Origin: Brachypterus glaber
Lineage: Eukaryota; Arthropoda; Insecta; Coleoptera; Kateretidae
Assembly (NCBI GenBank): GCA_958510825.1
Contig: OY294054.1
Location: 11,362,019 to 11,426,018, forward strand
Direction: 5' to 3'
Length of the DNA stretch: 64,000 nucleotides
Positions 55,913 to 64,000 of the stretch are shown in pieces. The translations under genes were made by a program, and so were the position numbers. The notes under the pieces were generated by a model, which searched no databases, had not been told where the DNA came from, and was given only the letters and a program-made list of their open reading frames with translations. Position 1 is the first letter of the stretch. Every line of letters begins with the position of its first letter.

Positions 55913-56459
55913 TTGAGAACGATTTAAGCTTAAGACTTTAAATTTCGTTTTTAGAAAAGAAGTTAAAAAAAATAAACTATTTATAGTTTTCAAAATTTTG
56001 TCTTTTTCTAAAAAAAAGAAAATGCTAGTGGATTTTTTTTAATAAGCTTAACTAGGCAGCAGTATTTTTTAGCATTTTAGTCTATTTGAGCATTTCTGCC
56101 ACTGTCCGGACCTGCTATGATTTTCCCAAAGGATTAGTGTGGCACACGCTGATTGAAGACCTCTCCCTAAATAAATCTCCCACTCTATTTCATTATTCAT
56201 TATATTTACTTAAATATCAATTAAACTGCAGTGCTGATGTTATGTGATTGCTTTTTAGTTAATATTTTGCTTTCCTCCACCATGACCCATAAATTGGGAA
56301 AGTCTTTTGGTGTTTTTATTGTTTTGTAACTTAGTTCACGTTTTATGAGTATGCAAAAAAAAATATTTTTGCGAAATAAATATTGTTTCCAGCAAAATAA
56401 TACTTTCCCCTATTCGTAGGTGCTTAAAATCAAAATAACCATATATGTTATCCATTTAC
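55913..56459. other. Gene-free AT-rich DNA
   Basis: No supported feature. Confidence 0.4.
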
Positions 56460-56690
56460 TGATGGTTTAAAAGTTACGACCCTTTAAAACTGTTTTTAAA
56501 ATAAGGTTTTTAATTAATAACTGTGGTACCATTTTAGATAGAGCGACGAAGTTTTTTTCTTAGTTTTTGATATATAATAAGCCTGCATCATTGAAATTTT
56601 GGTTTTCAACATTTTAGTATTTAATTTTTCGTCCTCGAAACGTGAAATTTCACCTTCAAATTAATTTTTCTCGAAAACGAAAAATTATTT
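56460..56690. mobile_element. Fragment of the foldback family
   Basis: AAGTTACGACCCTTTAAAAC, AAGGTTTTTAATTAATAACT, then CATTTTAGTATTTAATTTTT, CGTCCTCGAAACG and CTCGAAAACG match modules of 47919-48583 and 14210-14335. Confidence 0.7.
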
Positions 56691-56705
56691 TTTTTTACGT
56701 TTACA

Positions 56706-56830
56706 GTTTTATCCCAACAAGCGATTGTCAGGCTGCCGATATCGAGAAAATAATGGCAAACGATCATGGCTTTAAGCTTTTGACACGTCACAGGCCTGAC
56801 GTAGACTACCGATTGGGAAAGTATTACTAA
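56706..56830 (+). CDS. Candidate terminal exon (low confidence)
   Basis: After TTTTTACGTTTACAG a GC-richer frame reads FIPTSDCQAADIEKIMAN, DHGFKLLTRHRPDVDYRLG and KYY, then TAA at 56828-56830. It could be the last coding exon of the receptor gene, with a GC-richer 3' UTR to about 57300. Against this: the acceptor abuts a transposon fragment, and the frame needs a preceding exon ending 2 bases into a codon, whereas the exon ending at 52006 is in phase 0. A missing intermediate exon would be needed. Read in phase 0, the segment is open for only 22 codons. Confidence 0.3.
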
Positions 56831-57300
56831 AAACATTTAATTTATATGGTCCGATAGTGTAATTTTGTCTAGTTGCTACTGGTTTGACGCGCATTGCCGG
56901 ACCAGGGCCGGAGAAAGAAGCGAGAGACCGTCCGAGTGATATTAGTTAAGGGCGCTAAAACATGAAGTTATCGCCGGGTAATCATTACCTACGAGGAACT
57001 TTTTTTAGTCCTAAAAATATTTGGAAAGCGGCAAAATATCGTTTGCAGACCATATCACGGCCATTAAGCGGCCACATAACTAGCGATCTATTGCTGATCA
57101 GAACTGCTGCCAGACGAGCGGTAAAAGCTCTGCAAACTGGTTGGCAACTGGTCTGGCCGACTCCCGGCCGCATTCTCCTATAGCTCGTTGGCCGCTTAAA
57201 ATATGGGACAATTTCCCGATCGGCGCATAAGCAGCTTTATCGCATGCCTCCTTGCGGCTGTCAGCTGGGCACCAGACAAATATTTTCTGGGACAGAAATG
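56831..57300. other. GC-richer unassigned stretch
   Basis: Compositionally distinct (GCATTGCCGGACCAGGGCCG, AAGCGGCCACATAACTAGCG). Frames of 73 (+, 56962-57183) and 62 (-, 56985-57173) codons overlap with no known motif. It could be 3' UTR, a transposon interior or an undetected exon. Confidence 0.35.
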
Positions 57301-58051
57301 TTAATCCAATGTGTCATATTGGGAAACTCTACCCTATGTGTTGTTATTGTTTTTGCCGTTTCTGAAATCAAACTATTCAAATCAAACCAAACTTTTCTGT
57401 ATATGAGACTAATCTCATTATCTCGGCAAATGTATAGTGCCTAAATTAGTTGAAGCTTTGTATATAAAATCCAATTTAGTTAAATCGCGGAATTGTGATA
57501 TTATTAAATTATTTGATAGTTGCATTTAATTTAATGACGTTATATAGGAATTTAATTAAACTATAGAAATACAATTTTCATATAAATATTGACATTAGCT
57601 TTTAATGTAGGGTAGCGGCGGCCAAGTTGATCCTTTAATAAGAATGTAATTAATAAATAATTATTAATTAAATTATAATTTGTTTTCAAAGTTATATAAA
57701 ATGAAAATTAAAAATAATAAAAAGATTATATACTTTTTACTAAAATCTGACAAATTACTCCCCGAGACTATTTTTTTAACAAATTGCACCCTTTAAGATC
57801 TTGTTCTAGTCCCGTGGTCAGTCCCAAAAATAGCCTTTCGACCATATAATTTTATATTTTTGCGAAAAAAAGAAATGAAAAACCCTTTTGATGAGAATAT
57901 TCTCTAAAATTCTGCATATAAATTTACATTTTTTTACAATATAACAAGGTTTGCCGATGTTCACTTTTAGTTCGACTTTGGGACAGTCAGTTTTCTTGTA
58001 CAATTCGTTTACTTATAATGTAAATATCAAATTAAAACCGAAAATCAAATA
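57301..58051. other. Gene-free, very AT-rich DNA
   Basis: No supported feature; AATAAA-like strings are abundant by composition alone. Confidence 0.4.
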
Positions 58052-58449
58052 ACACAGGTTTACAAAAAAAAAGTCAGGACTATTTGACCGGACCATGGTA
58101 TTCCTAGGTATTTTGGCCCCCTGAATCAGATCCCGGGGTCAGTTTTGCCCCATCACGTCATTTGGAGGTCAAAATGGTGATTTTTTGGGAGCGGCCCCGG
58201 GACAACATCTCAACGTTCAGAAAGTATTCAAGACCTACACAGTTACCCGTGAAGTTAACAGGTCTCTTGAGATATTGTCCCGGGGCCGCTCCCAAAAAAT
58301 CACCATTTGGACCTCAAATGACCTTGAAATCTCGTTTTCCTGACGTGATAGGGCAAAACTGACTCCGGGATCTGATTCAGGGCGCCAAAATACCTAGGAA
58401 TACCATGGTCCGGTCAAATAGTCCTGACTTTTTTTTTGTAAACCTGTGT
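58052..58449. mobile_element. GC-rich snapback element (398 bp)
   Basis: ACACAGGTTTACAAAAAAAA at the left mirrors TTTTTTTTGTAAACCTGTGT at the right. The arms continue through GTCAGGACTATTTGACCGGA, CCATGGTATTCCTAGG, GGGAGCGGCCCCGGGACAA, leaving a centre of ~50 bases near 58222-58265. An interior indel separates the arms slightly. The whole transcript would form one long hairpin. Confidence 0.88.
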
Positions 58450-58620
58450 AATCTATCTGGCAAAGGTTTTTTGACCGCAAGAAAGGGTCATGTGGTCTCC
58501 GTAACTTTTTAATAAATGGGTTAATTTGAACAAACATTGCATTTTCTTGTTTATTGATTAAAAATAAAACACTGTTTAATCTAAAAATACAAAAAAAAAA
58601 TAAAGAAATAAAAAACCAAA
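58450..58620. other. Gene-free spacer
   Basis: AT-rich, nothing recognised. Confidence 0.4.
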
Positions 58621-58936
58621 TCCTTTAAGGGCGGTTGGCGGATATATCCGACAGTGTATAACTTGACTCACCGACGATGTCGGATATATCCGACATGAGG
58701 TCTAACATTGTCCTTGAACTGTGATGTGGGTTTATGCATCGCTCCTTGTTTTAATGTTTATCATCATATCAAATTTTTAGATTAGGTTGTGGTAGGTATA
58801 CTTCTTCTTAATAAAATTGAACGGTTTAAACGATTTCATATGTGTTTTATTTGCAATATCCGTCAACCGTCCGTTCAGTTCTGCAATTTTCGTCGTCTGC
58901 CTCCCAGTCGTGAAGACAATCCGTCGTTAAAGGATT
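58621..58936. mobile_element. Possible piggyBac-type MITE (TCCTTTAAnGnCGG ends)
   Basis: TCCTTTAAGGGCGG at 58621 faces CCGTCGTTAAAGGA at 58921, followed by TTAA (58933-58936); the left TTAA is degraded to CAAA. Two copies of CGGATATATCCGACA lie in the left part and could form a hairpin or bind a protein. Confidence 0.5.
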
Positions 58937-59196
58937 AAGCATTTTATTTTTTTTTAATTTTCGAAATTTAGTTTTTGTTTTATTTGTTGTTTATTTTTTT
59001 TTTTTAATTTTACATCGCCAAAATGCTTGCGCCCCAATTAATTTGAAACGATAAAAAAAATTATTCTAACAAATATGTGGATTCATTTCTACATTTTATT
59101 TAAATGCTTTATCACATGTAAGCTTATTTTCATGAAATGAGAGCACAGCCAGGAATTAAATTGTATTAATAAATTTTTATTTAAAAATCAAAGTCG
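58937..59196. other. Gene-free AT-rich DNA
   Basis: T-rich; nothing recognised. Confidence 0.4.
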
Positions 59197-59512
59197 TCAA
59201 TAACTAGTATGTCCTCTTCTATTCTCAAGCAAAACATTAACACACCAACAATTAGCTCCTGGGGGGTTATCTTTATTCAAAATGATCTTTTTTAGCATAT
59301 TCCACACGTTCTCACAAGGATTCATGTCAGGTGAGTTTGCTAGCCAGTTCATTCTTTGAACATTCCCTTACTGTAACAAACTGGTAACCCATCTTGTGCG
59401 GTGGGGAGTGGCGGTATCGACCATAAAAACAATTTCGTTTCGCAATGAGAACAGAGAAGAACATACTGGCCAGTGACATCTTTGTTTCTCACATTTTGTG
59501 ACGACTTTGATT
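59197..59512 (-). pseudogene. Tc1-type DD34E transposase C-terminal fragment
   Basis: On the minus strand from ~59435: IVFMVDTATPHRTRWVTSLL, Q, an in-frame stop, GNVQRMNWLANSPDMNPCEN, VWNMLKKIILNKD, ending RRGHTSY and a stop at 59197-59199. D of MVDTA and E of CENVW are separated by 34 positions (counting the stop), the DD34E spacing of Tc1 elements. An upstream piece in another frame (NKDVTGQYVLL) shows a frameshift. The first catalytic D and the DNA-binding domain are absent, as are the TIRs. Confidence 0.88.
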
Positions 59513-59671
59513 TTTTTCAACAAAAATTAATTGATACAAATTTATTTCCCGGCCTTGTAGTAATTCCATGAAAATAACCTTACATTTCCAAACCCACATA
59601 TTTGTTAGAATGTTTTTTTGTTTACGTTTCAAATTAATTTGGGGGATACGTATTTTGGAGATGTATATTAA

Positions 59672-60349
59672 GGGGCCATCCATAAAAGACGTCCGCAGTT
59701 GGGGGCCAGGGGGGTTACCAAAATCGGAAAGAAGCGGACAAGGAGGGGGGGGGGGTCAAGCCATTTTCGGACTTCCACTTTTCCAAATTTAATAATTTTC
59801 ATGTAATGAAGTACATTTTTCATGATTCCACTATCCGACGATATGTAAGCGATTTCGAATTCTACCGCGGCGATTCAGGCGTTTGCAGCTCCATCCAGCG
59901 GTTCAAAGCAAGACCATTTGGTAATACTGCTCATATGAAGAGACTGAGTTTGTTTACATTTTGTATCGAGGTTGGAGTGCCCGTGAGATTCCGTATTGCA
60001 ATTTCGAAAAAACGCGCTTTCTATGAAGATTTATACAAAGCGTATGAAAAAGCGCATTCATCATTCTCAAAGGCCAAAATACAATGCAACGTTAACGGAG
60101 AATGGGCGAAACTAAAAGAAAACGCGCTTAAAGATGAAGCCGAACTTCAGTGCTTGGTTGAGAAGCGAATAATCGCATTGAACACGAAAAGTGCCTTAGC
60201 CAAGTCAAAAAAGGGGCGTCCCCTACTGCGTTTTGGACGTCCTTTAGAGGGGGGGGGCTCTGGAAATCGGACAAAATCGGTCAAGCAGGGGGGGGGGGGG
60301 GGGATCTGAAATTCCGGAATTTTCGTGGACGTCTTTTATGGACGGCCGC
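59672..60349 (+). mobile_element. TAA-flanked TIR element carrying an open frame
   Basis: TIRs GGGGCCATCCATAAAAGACG and CGTCTTTTATGGACGGCCGC (two mismatches) are flanked by TAA (59669-59671, 60350-60352). G runs inside both ends match the MITE at 49003-49756, so it belongs to the same PIF/Harbinger-like group. Unlike that copy, its interior is GC-richer and protein-coding in appearance. Confidence 0.85.
59806..60309 (+). CDS. Unrecognised 167-codon frame inside the TIR element
   Basis: The frame fills most of the element and ends in its right G run. Residues ~60-135 look genuinely protein-like: RIAISKKRAFYEDLYKAYEK, AHSSFSKAKIQCNVNGEW, AKLKENALKDEAELQCLVEK, RIIALNTK, a basic, charged, probably helical segment with W and paired C. 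The first ~50 residues (CSSIQRFKARPFGNTAHMKR) and the last ~25 (Gly-rich, from TIR sequence) look like read-through. It has no DDE motifs. It could be a captured host exon with its leader, or the first exon of the element's own second protein. An intact frame in an otherwise decayed region argues for youth or selection. Confidence 0.4.
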   Translation: MKYIFHDSTIRRYVSDFEFYRGDSGVCSSIQRFKARPFGNTAHMKRLSLFTFCIEVGVPVRFRIAISKKRAFYEDLYKAYEKAHSSFSKAKIQCNVNGEWAKLKENALKDEAELQCLVEKRIIALNTKSALAKSKKGRPLLRFGRPLEGGGSGNRTKSVKQGGGGGI

Positions 60350-60352
60350 TAA

Positions 60353-60949
60353 ACTGTCTTTTGTTTCCAATAAGTAACAGAATGTTACTTTTGCTTTTCA
60401 AGCTCGTTTTTCGGTCTGTTTTTTGATGACTCGCATACGGTTTTTAATCCTATTCTAGTAAAAACTGAATCCTTTTAACCGCATCTACCCTATGCCTTTA
60501 TACAATGTTATTTCATGTAAAAAGCAAATCCAAATACCATTAAATAATTGAATCGAATTTTGTAAACCGCTATAAAGGGCTTTGTATTAGTCCTAATTTG
60601 ACCCGTAAAATCCAAAAACACAAAAATGAAATCCTGTGATTGTAAAACAACACATTTTAAAAAGCTTTTCAGGAATGGTAAAATCTATTAAATTTTGCGT
60701 TTTGTACTGAAAGCCAGAGAAACAAAACGTTTGCATGCTTTATGAAATTAACAGCTTTTTCACAGGACATAAACATTTAAAAAAACAAGTTAATCAGAAT
60801 CTTTAAAATAAGCCTTCATATTTAATTTTTACTGCCACATTGGCATATATTACTACACTGAAAATTTTTTACCGTTTTAAAAACTGTACGATTTTATATA
60901 TTTGGAACCTCTCGCATTAAATACAAGGTTTTACAGTAAAACATAACAT
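60353..60949. other. Gene-free AT-rich DNA
   Basis: No supported feature. Confidence 0.4.
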
Positions 60950-60950
60950 T

Positions 60951-61494
60951 AAGGGGTTGTACTGACTTTTGGTTTTAAAAATCGATCTCTTATTGCTTTT
61001 TTATACTTCTTAATATGTGCAGAATAAGCTCCTAAAATATTTTGACGAAATTCGTCTTTTTCAAAACGACTCCAGCGATAAAAAAAAACACATTGACATA
61101 AATTTGTCGAAAATCATGTTGGCGAGTTGTTTTTTTTTTTCACTAAAATACGCGTGGAATTTTTTATTTTGGAATTTTGACTAGTGTCGACATTAGAGAA
61201 CTAAAGGACTTAATTTTTAACAAGACTGTTTTTGCTTTTTGTGTTTCACACCAATGGGAGCTGCTACCGCTGAAACTGTTTGCCAGGTTATTTTTTTGGT
61301 GTCAACTTCAGCGCGTGTTGCACATTTATTTATGACGGCAAAAAAAATAAAATATATATTTTTTTGTGAACTTTAAGAGTTGCCTAATACTTGTTTTGTA
61401 AGTACATAAAAATAATACAGGTTTTCTAAAAAAAATATATATATATCAAAATATCGTCAATTTTTTGCATTAAAAAATCAGAACAACCCCTTAA
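60951..61494. mobile_element. Possible TIR element, TTAAGGGGTTGT ends
   Basis: TTAAGGGGTTGTACTGA (60951) is inverted at TCAGAACAACCCCTTAA (to 61494), with one mismatch. TTAA at both tips would suit a piggyBac-type target, or TAA with GGGG ends a PIF/Harbinger-type one. The interior has no frame. Confidence 0.6.
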
Positions 61495-61640
61495 ATGTTC
61501 CATCAATATATTTTTCCCGTCGTCGTATAGAGTGATATTGGTGTACTGCTCAGTTTTGGGCTGTTGGCCCTCGTCAGTACGAAGAGTCAACTCTTTACGC
61601 TGCACTAAGGGGTATTTGGCCAATTTAGGCGACCAAAAGT
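61495..61640 (-). other. Open segment with hairpin, possible ribozyme relic
   Basis: On the minus strand a frame without ATG reads LAKYPLVQRKELTLRTDEGQ, QPKTEQYTNITLYDDGK, NILMEH and then runs into the preceding TIR element. The same bases contain CUGACGA, stem GGGC-CAACA-GCCC and AAAAC, resembling a hammerhead core whose GAAA is mutated. Coding and ribozyme readings are both weak. Confidence 0.25.
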
Positions 61641-61649
61641 GGAGTTAAT

Positions 61650-62333
61650 TATTACCTTAGGTAAAAAAAAATGGTAAAAACTTAAGCTAACTAAGTGGGG
61701 CACATAATCCCACCCTACCTGCATCGCTCCGATTACTCAAAAGTTCGGGCGGTCAGCTTAAACCCAATCTTCATTTTTGTGGCTTTTTATTTCTTGTTGC
61801 GTAGCCGTATTTCTAAAGTAAATATTTATTATTTGGGATATAATTTAAAATAAATAATTTTGGATATGGATAAAGCAGATAAGTGTGTATAAATTAAAAA
61901 TAAATTTATTGCAATTATTTTGATTAATTAAAAAATGTAATTTTTGAGTAAATTTTTAAGACTAACTCGAGAATATTAGTTGTACTTCCTCAGCATCAAG
62001 GTAAGCCATTTTATGGCACCTTTTTTCCGTAACTGAACGCGTGTTAAAAATGGGTATTATAAAACTAAACTGTTAAAAATAAATGTATATTTAGTTGATT
62101 TAATATTGTTATATTTGCCAACATGTGCGTGTGCTAATTATAATTAGTTACATGCAACATCATTGTAAAGTGGTATAAATGTACATAAAATATCCAAATT
62201 AATGTAATATTACTTTAAATTACATTAAACATCAAATTGCAAACAATATTTATGGGAAGTTACTGTAACATTACACAACTTTAGGCGCTAAAATTCCTAT
62301 AGGTACTACTTAAGTGCTATAACATTAATTTTA
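61650..62333. other. Gene-free AT-rich DNA
   Basis: No supported feature. Confidence 0.4.
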
Positions 62334-62335
62334 TA

Positions 62336-62680
62336 TACAGAGCGGTCCAAAAGTCACCCCCCTCTCAACTTGTGAACGAGTTGAGATATTGACTTAAAAT
62401 TTGGAACTCTTAAATAAGACAACTTGAAATATCTTTTTGCATATATTTAAGGTCCTAAAATGTGGGCAGGGGGGCATGTGGGGACATTTAATTTAATGGA
62501 AACGGGGGTTTAAACATCGGCCTATAAAATTCTCTATCCGACCATATATTTTTATTTTTTTTTGGGGGGGGGGGTTAAAATAGGGTTTAAAATGGGTATT
62601 TTTTGTCAAAGTTTAAACAACTACAACAAGTTTTGAAAAATTAATTATTTTAAGTTGCAAAAACCTAAATGAGGAGGGTT
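62336..62680. mobile_element. TA-flanked MITE (TACAGWRCGGTCC family), truncated copy
   Basis: Starts TACAGAGCGGTCCAAAAGTC after TA (62334-62335) and is collinear with 11404-11725 (CGAGTTGAGATATTGACTT, AATGTGGGCAGGGGGGCAT, AAGTTGCAAAAAC). The right half and right TIR are missing. Confidence 0.75.
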
Positions 62681-63245
62681 GAGGAGGGATGGAATAGGGA
62701 CTTTACTGTTTATGTATGTAGTTTATACTTATAACTAAAAAATCCACGGCCTATGGTCACAAGAGAATGATAAGGTTTCAAGCGACAAAGCTTATAAGAC
62801 AGACTGTCAATGACAGTTGTGGGACAGTTGTGCAACTTTAATCCTTAATATCATTGTTACTTGAAACATTACCATTTTACGTTAATATACTCTTTACAGC
62901 GCGCAAGCGCGCTAGTTTCAAATTTTTCGAAATTGCCAAAACACGTCAAAGACAACAAATTCTTTGATACAAATGTGTTTCATGAAAAAATAAGTAACTT
63001 TGAAAAAAAAAACACACCCAAAGACAAAAAAGTTATGATATGATACGAGGGGTTAAACTTTAAAAAAAATGAGAAAAACTGAAGAAAAATTAGTAAAAAT
63101 AAATATTCATAGGAATTTTGAAAAAATCAATTCATAAGCAAAAAGTTATACAGGGAGCCACTCTTTAATTTAATATTAAAAGTAAAGTACGCGTACGAAA
63201 TCCATTTTTTTTTATTTTGGGAAGTATATCAAAAGAAAACGCAAT
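62681..63245. other. Gene-free DNA with a GCGCGCAAGCGCGC palindrome
   Basis: A short GC palindrome lies at about 62898-62911. 62930-63005 (AAATTTTTCGAAATTG, then CAAATGTGTTTCATGAAAAA) is a partial inverted relative of the segment at 19770-19860. No gene. Confidence 0.5.
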
Positions 63246-63303
63246 ATACAATCCACTGTGAAAAGTATACTAAGAAATGCGTAGCATTACATATCTTTAC
63301 GCC
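63246..63303 (-). repeat. Dispersed imperfect palindrome, copy d
   Basis: AATCCACTGTGAAAAGTATA, then AATGCGTAGCATTACATATC and TTTACG. Same unit as at 297-352, with GCAATATA just upstream. Confidence 0.6.
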
Positions 63304-64000
63304 TGGTGTTTGTAAATTATCGTGTATTTTGAAAGGTTACACTAAAATATTAATTTTTAATTATATGTAACCCTCGATAAGGAAGGTACGTAGTATGTCA
63401 AAAAATTGGGTTTGATTTAAGAGTGGATTCGGGAACCTGAAAGTATGTAGAACAACATGGAATATGTAAAAAAAATGTTTTTTCGCACACGTACAGGTAC
63501 CTTTTTTGTGGAGGGTCACATATGCGTTAATTAATAATGCGTCGTAAAAAACTCGCGCGCGTAGTAGTGTTCATAGTGGTAATTCAATGCCGTAATTGTA
63601 CATGACGCTTGTATTATTTGACAGTCACATGGTTAAAATGTGCTTTGAGGGATTTATTCTGGTCACATTAACGTAATGCCGGGTTATTTTGGCAGCGAAA
63701 CAAGGTGCTTTAAGCGATATTCTAATGAAGGAAACTCATTTACAAATTTCAATTATCTTACCTTGCTAAAATATCCACAGAGTGCCTTGCTGAAATATGT
63801 ACAGTTTATACAGGGTGATCAAAAATCTCCTGCCAGATACCCACGTGATTTTATGTTGATTTAACGTAAATTACCCTACACTGTGAACTGATTATTCAGT
63901 TACAAATGGATAGGAAACGGAAAGTTATTATACATTTCATGTCCATCCTTAAATATTAAAGTATATACTTTATTACTTTAGAACTATAGTGTTTTCAACA
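63304..64000. other. Gene-free AT-rich DNA to window end
   Basis: GTACGTAGTATGTCAAAAAA and GCGTCGTAAAAAACTCGCGC are mild departures from background. A 62-codon frame at 63676-63864 contains VQFIQGDQKSPARYPRD, partly from a TACAGGGTGATC-type motif (63808 region, TATACAGGGTGATCAAAAAT) that may be a lone mariner-type end. Confidence 0.4.

Overview
The window looks like AT-rich intergenic and intronic DNA from a eukaryote, most likely an insect. It holds Penelope-like, Jockey-type and Tc1/mariner elements, TTAA-flanked (piggyBac-type) and TAA-flanked (PIF/Harbinger-type) miniature elements, tRNA-derived SINEs, spliced exons with GT/AG borders, and a 200-base assembly gap. The species cannot be named from the sequence. 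There are no prokaryotic operons and no functional tRNA, rRNA or CRISPR array.

Layout. 0-2.1 kb: (CT)n tracts alternating with four copies of a ~150 bp unit. 5.0-5.7 kb: 5'-truncated Penelope-like element whose GIY-YIG endonuclease lies between two inverted 221 bp arms, each carrying a hammerhead-ribozyme-like motif. 6.8-17.7 kb: long-inverted-repeat (foldback) elements and MITEs. 18.0-33.5 kb: a ~4.55 kb block present three times in tandem (third copy incomplete at its outer edge) with SINEs, minisatellites and a 201 bp satellite; gap at 33.8-34.0 kb. 34.7-35.6 kb: a second Penelope-like inverted pair with decayed ribozyme motifs. 36.2-39.1 kb: a TIR element with a 15-unit, 118 bp satellite whose monomer resembles the element's own TIR. 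39-48 kb: MITEs, a 10 bp array, degenerate palindromic clusters and a G/T-rich minisatellite. 48.6-52.0 kb: the only convincing host gene, two plus-strand coding exons of a single-pass membrane receptor (transmembrane segment plus cytoplasmic tail), with a broken Jockey-type retrotransposon and a TAA-flanked MITE in the intron. 52-64 kb: mariner and Tc1 transposase relics, a snapback element, and a TIR element carrying a 167-codon open frame.

The gene's extracellular part must lie upstream of the window or in exons not recognised here, and its 3' end may lie near 56.7 kb. Everything else is mobile or satellite DNA. The main points of interest are structural: inverted ribozyme-bearing Penelope arms, a TIR-seeded satellite with three-monomer higher-order periodicity, a microhomology-bounded tandem triplication beside a gap, and a Pack-type-like TIR element. 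I saw no clear new multi-gene system.
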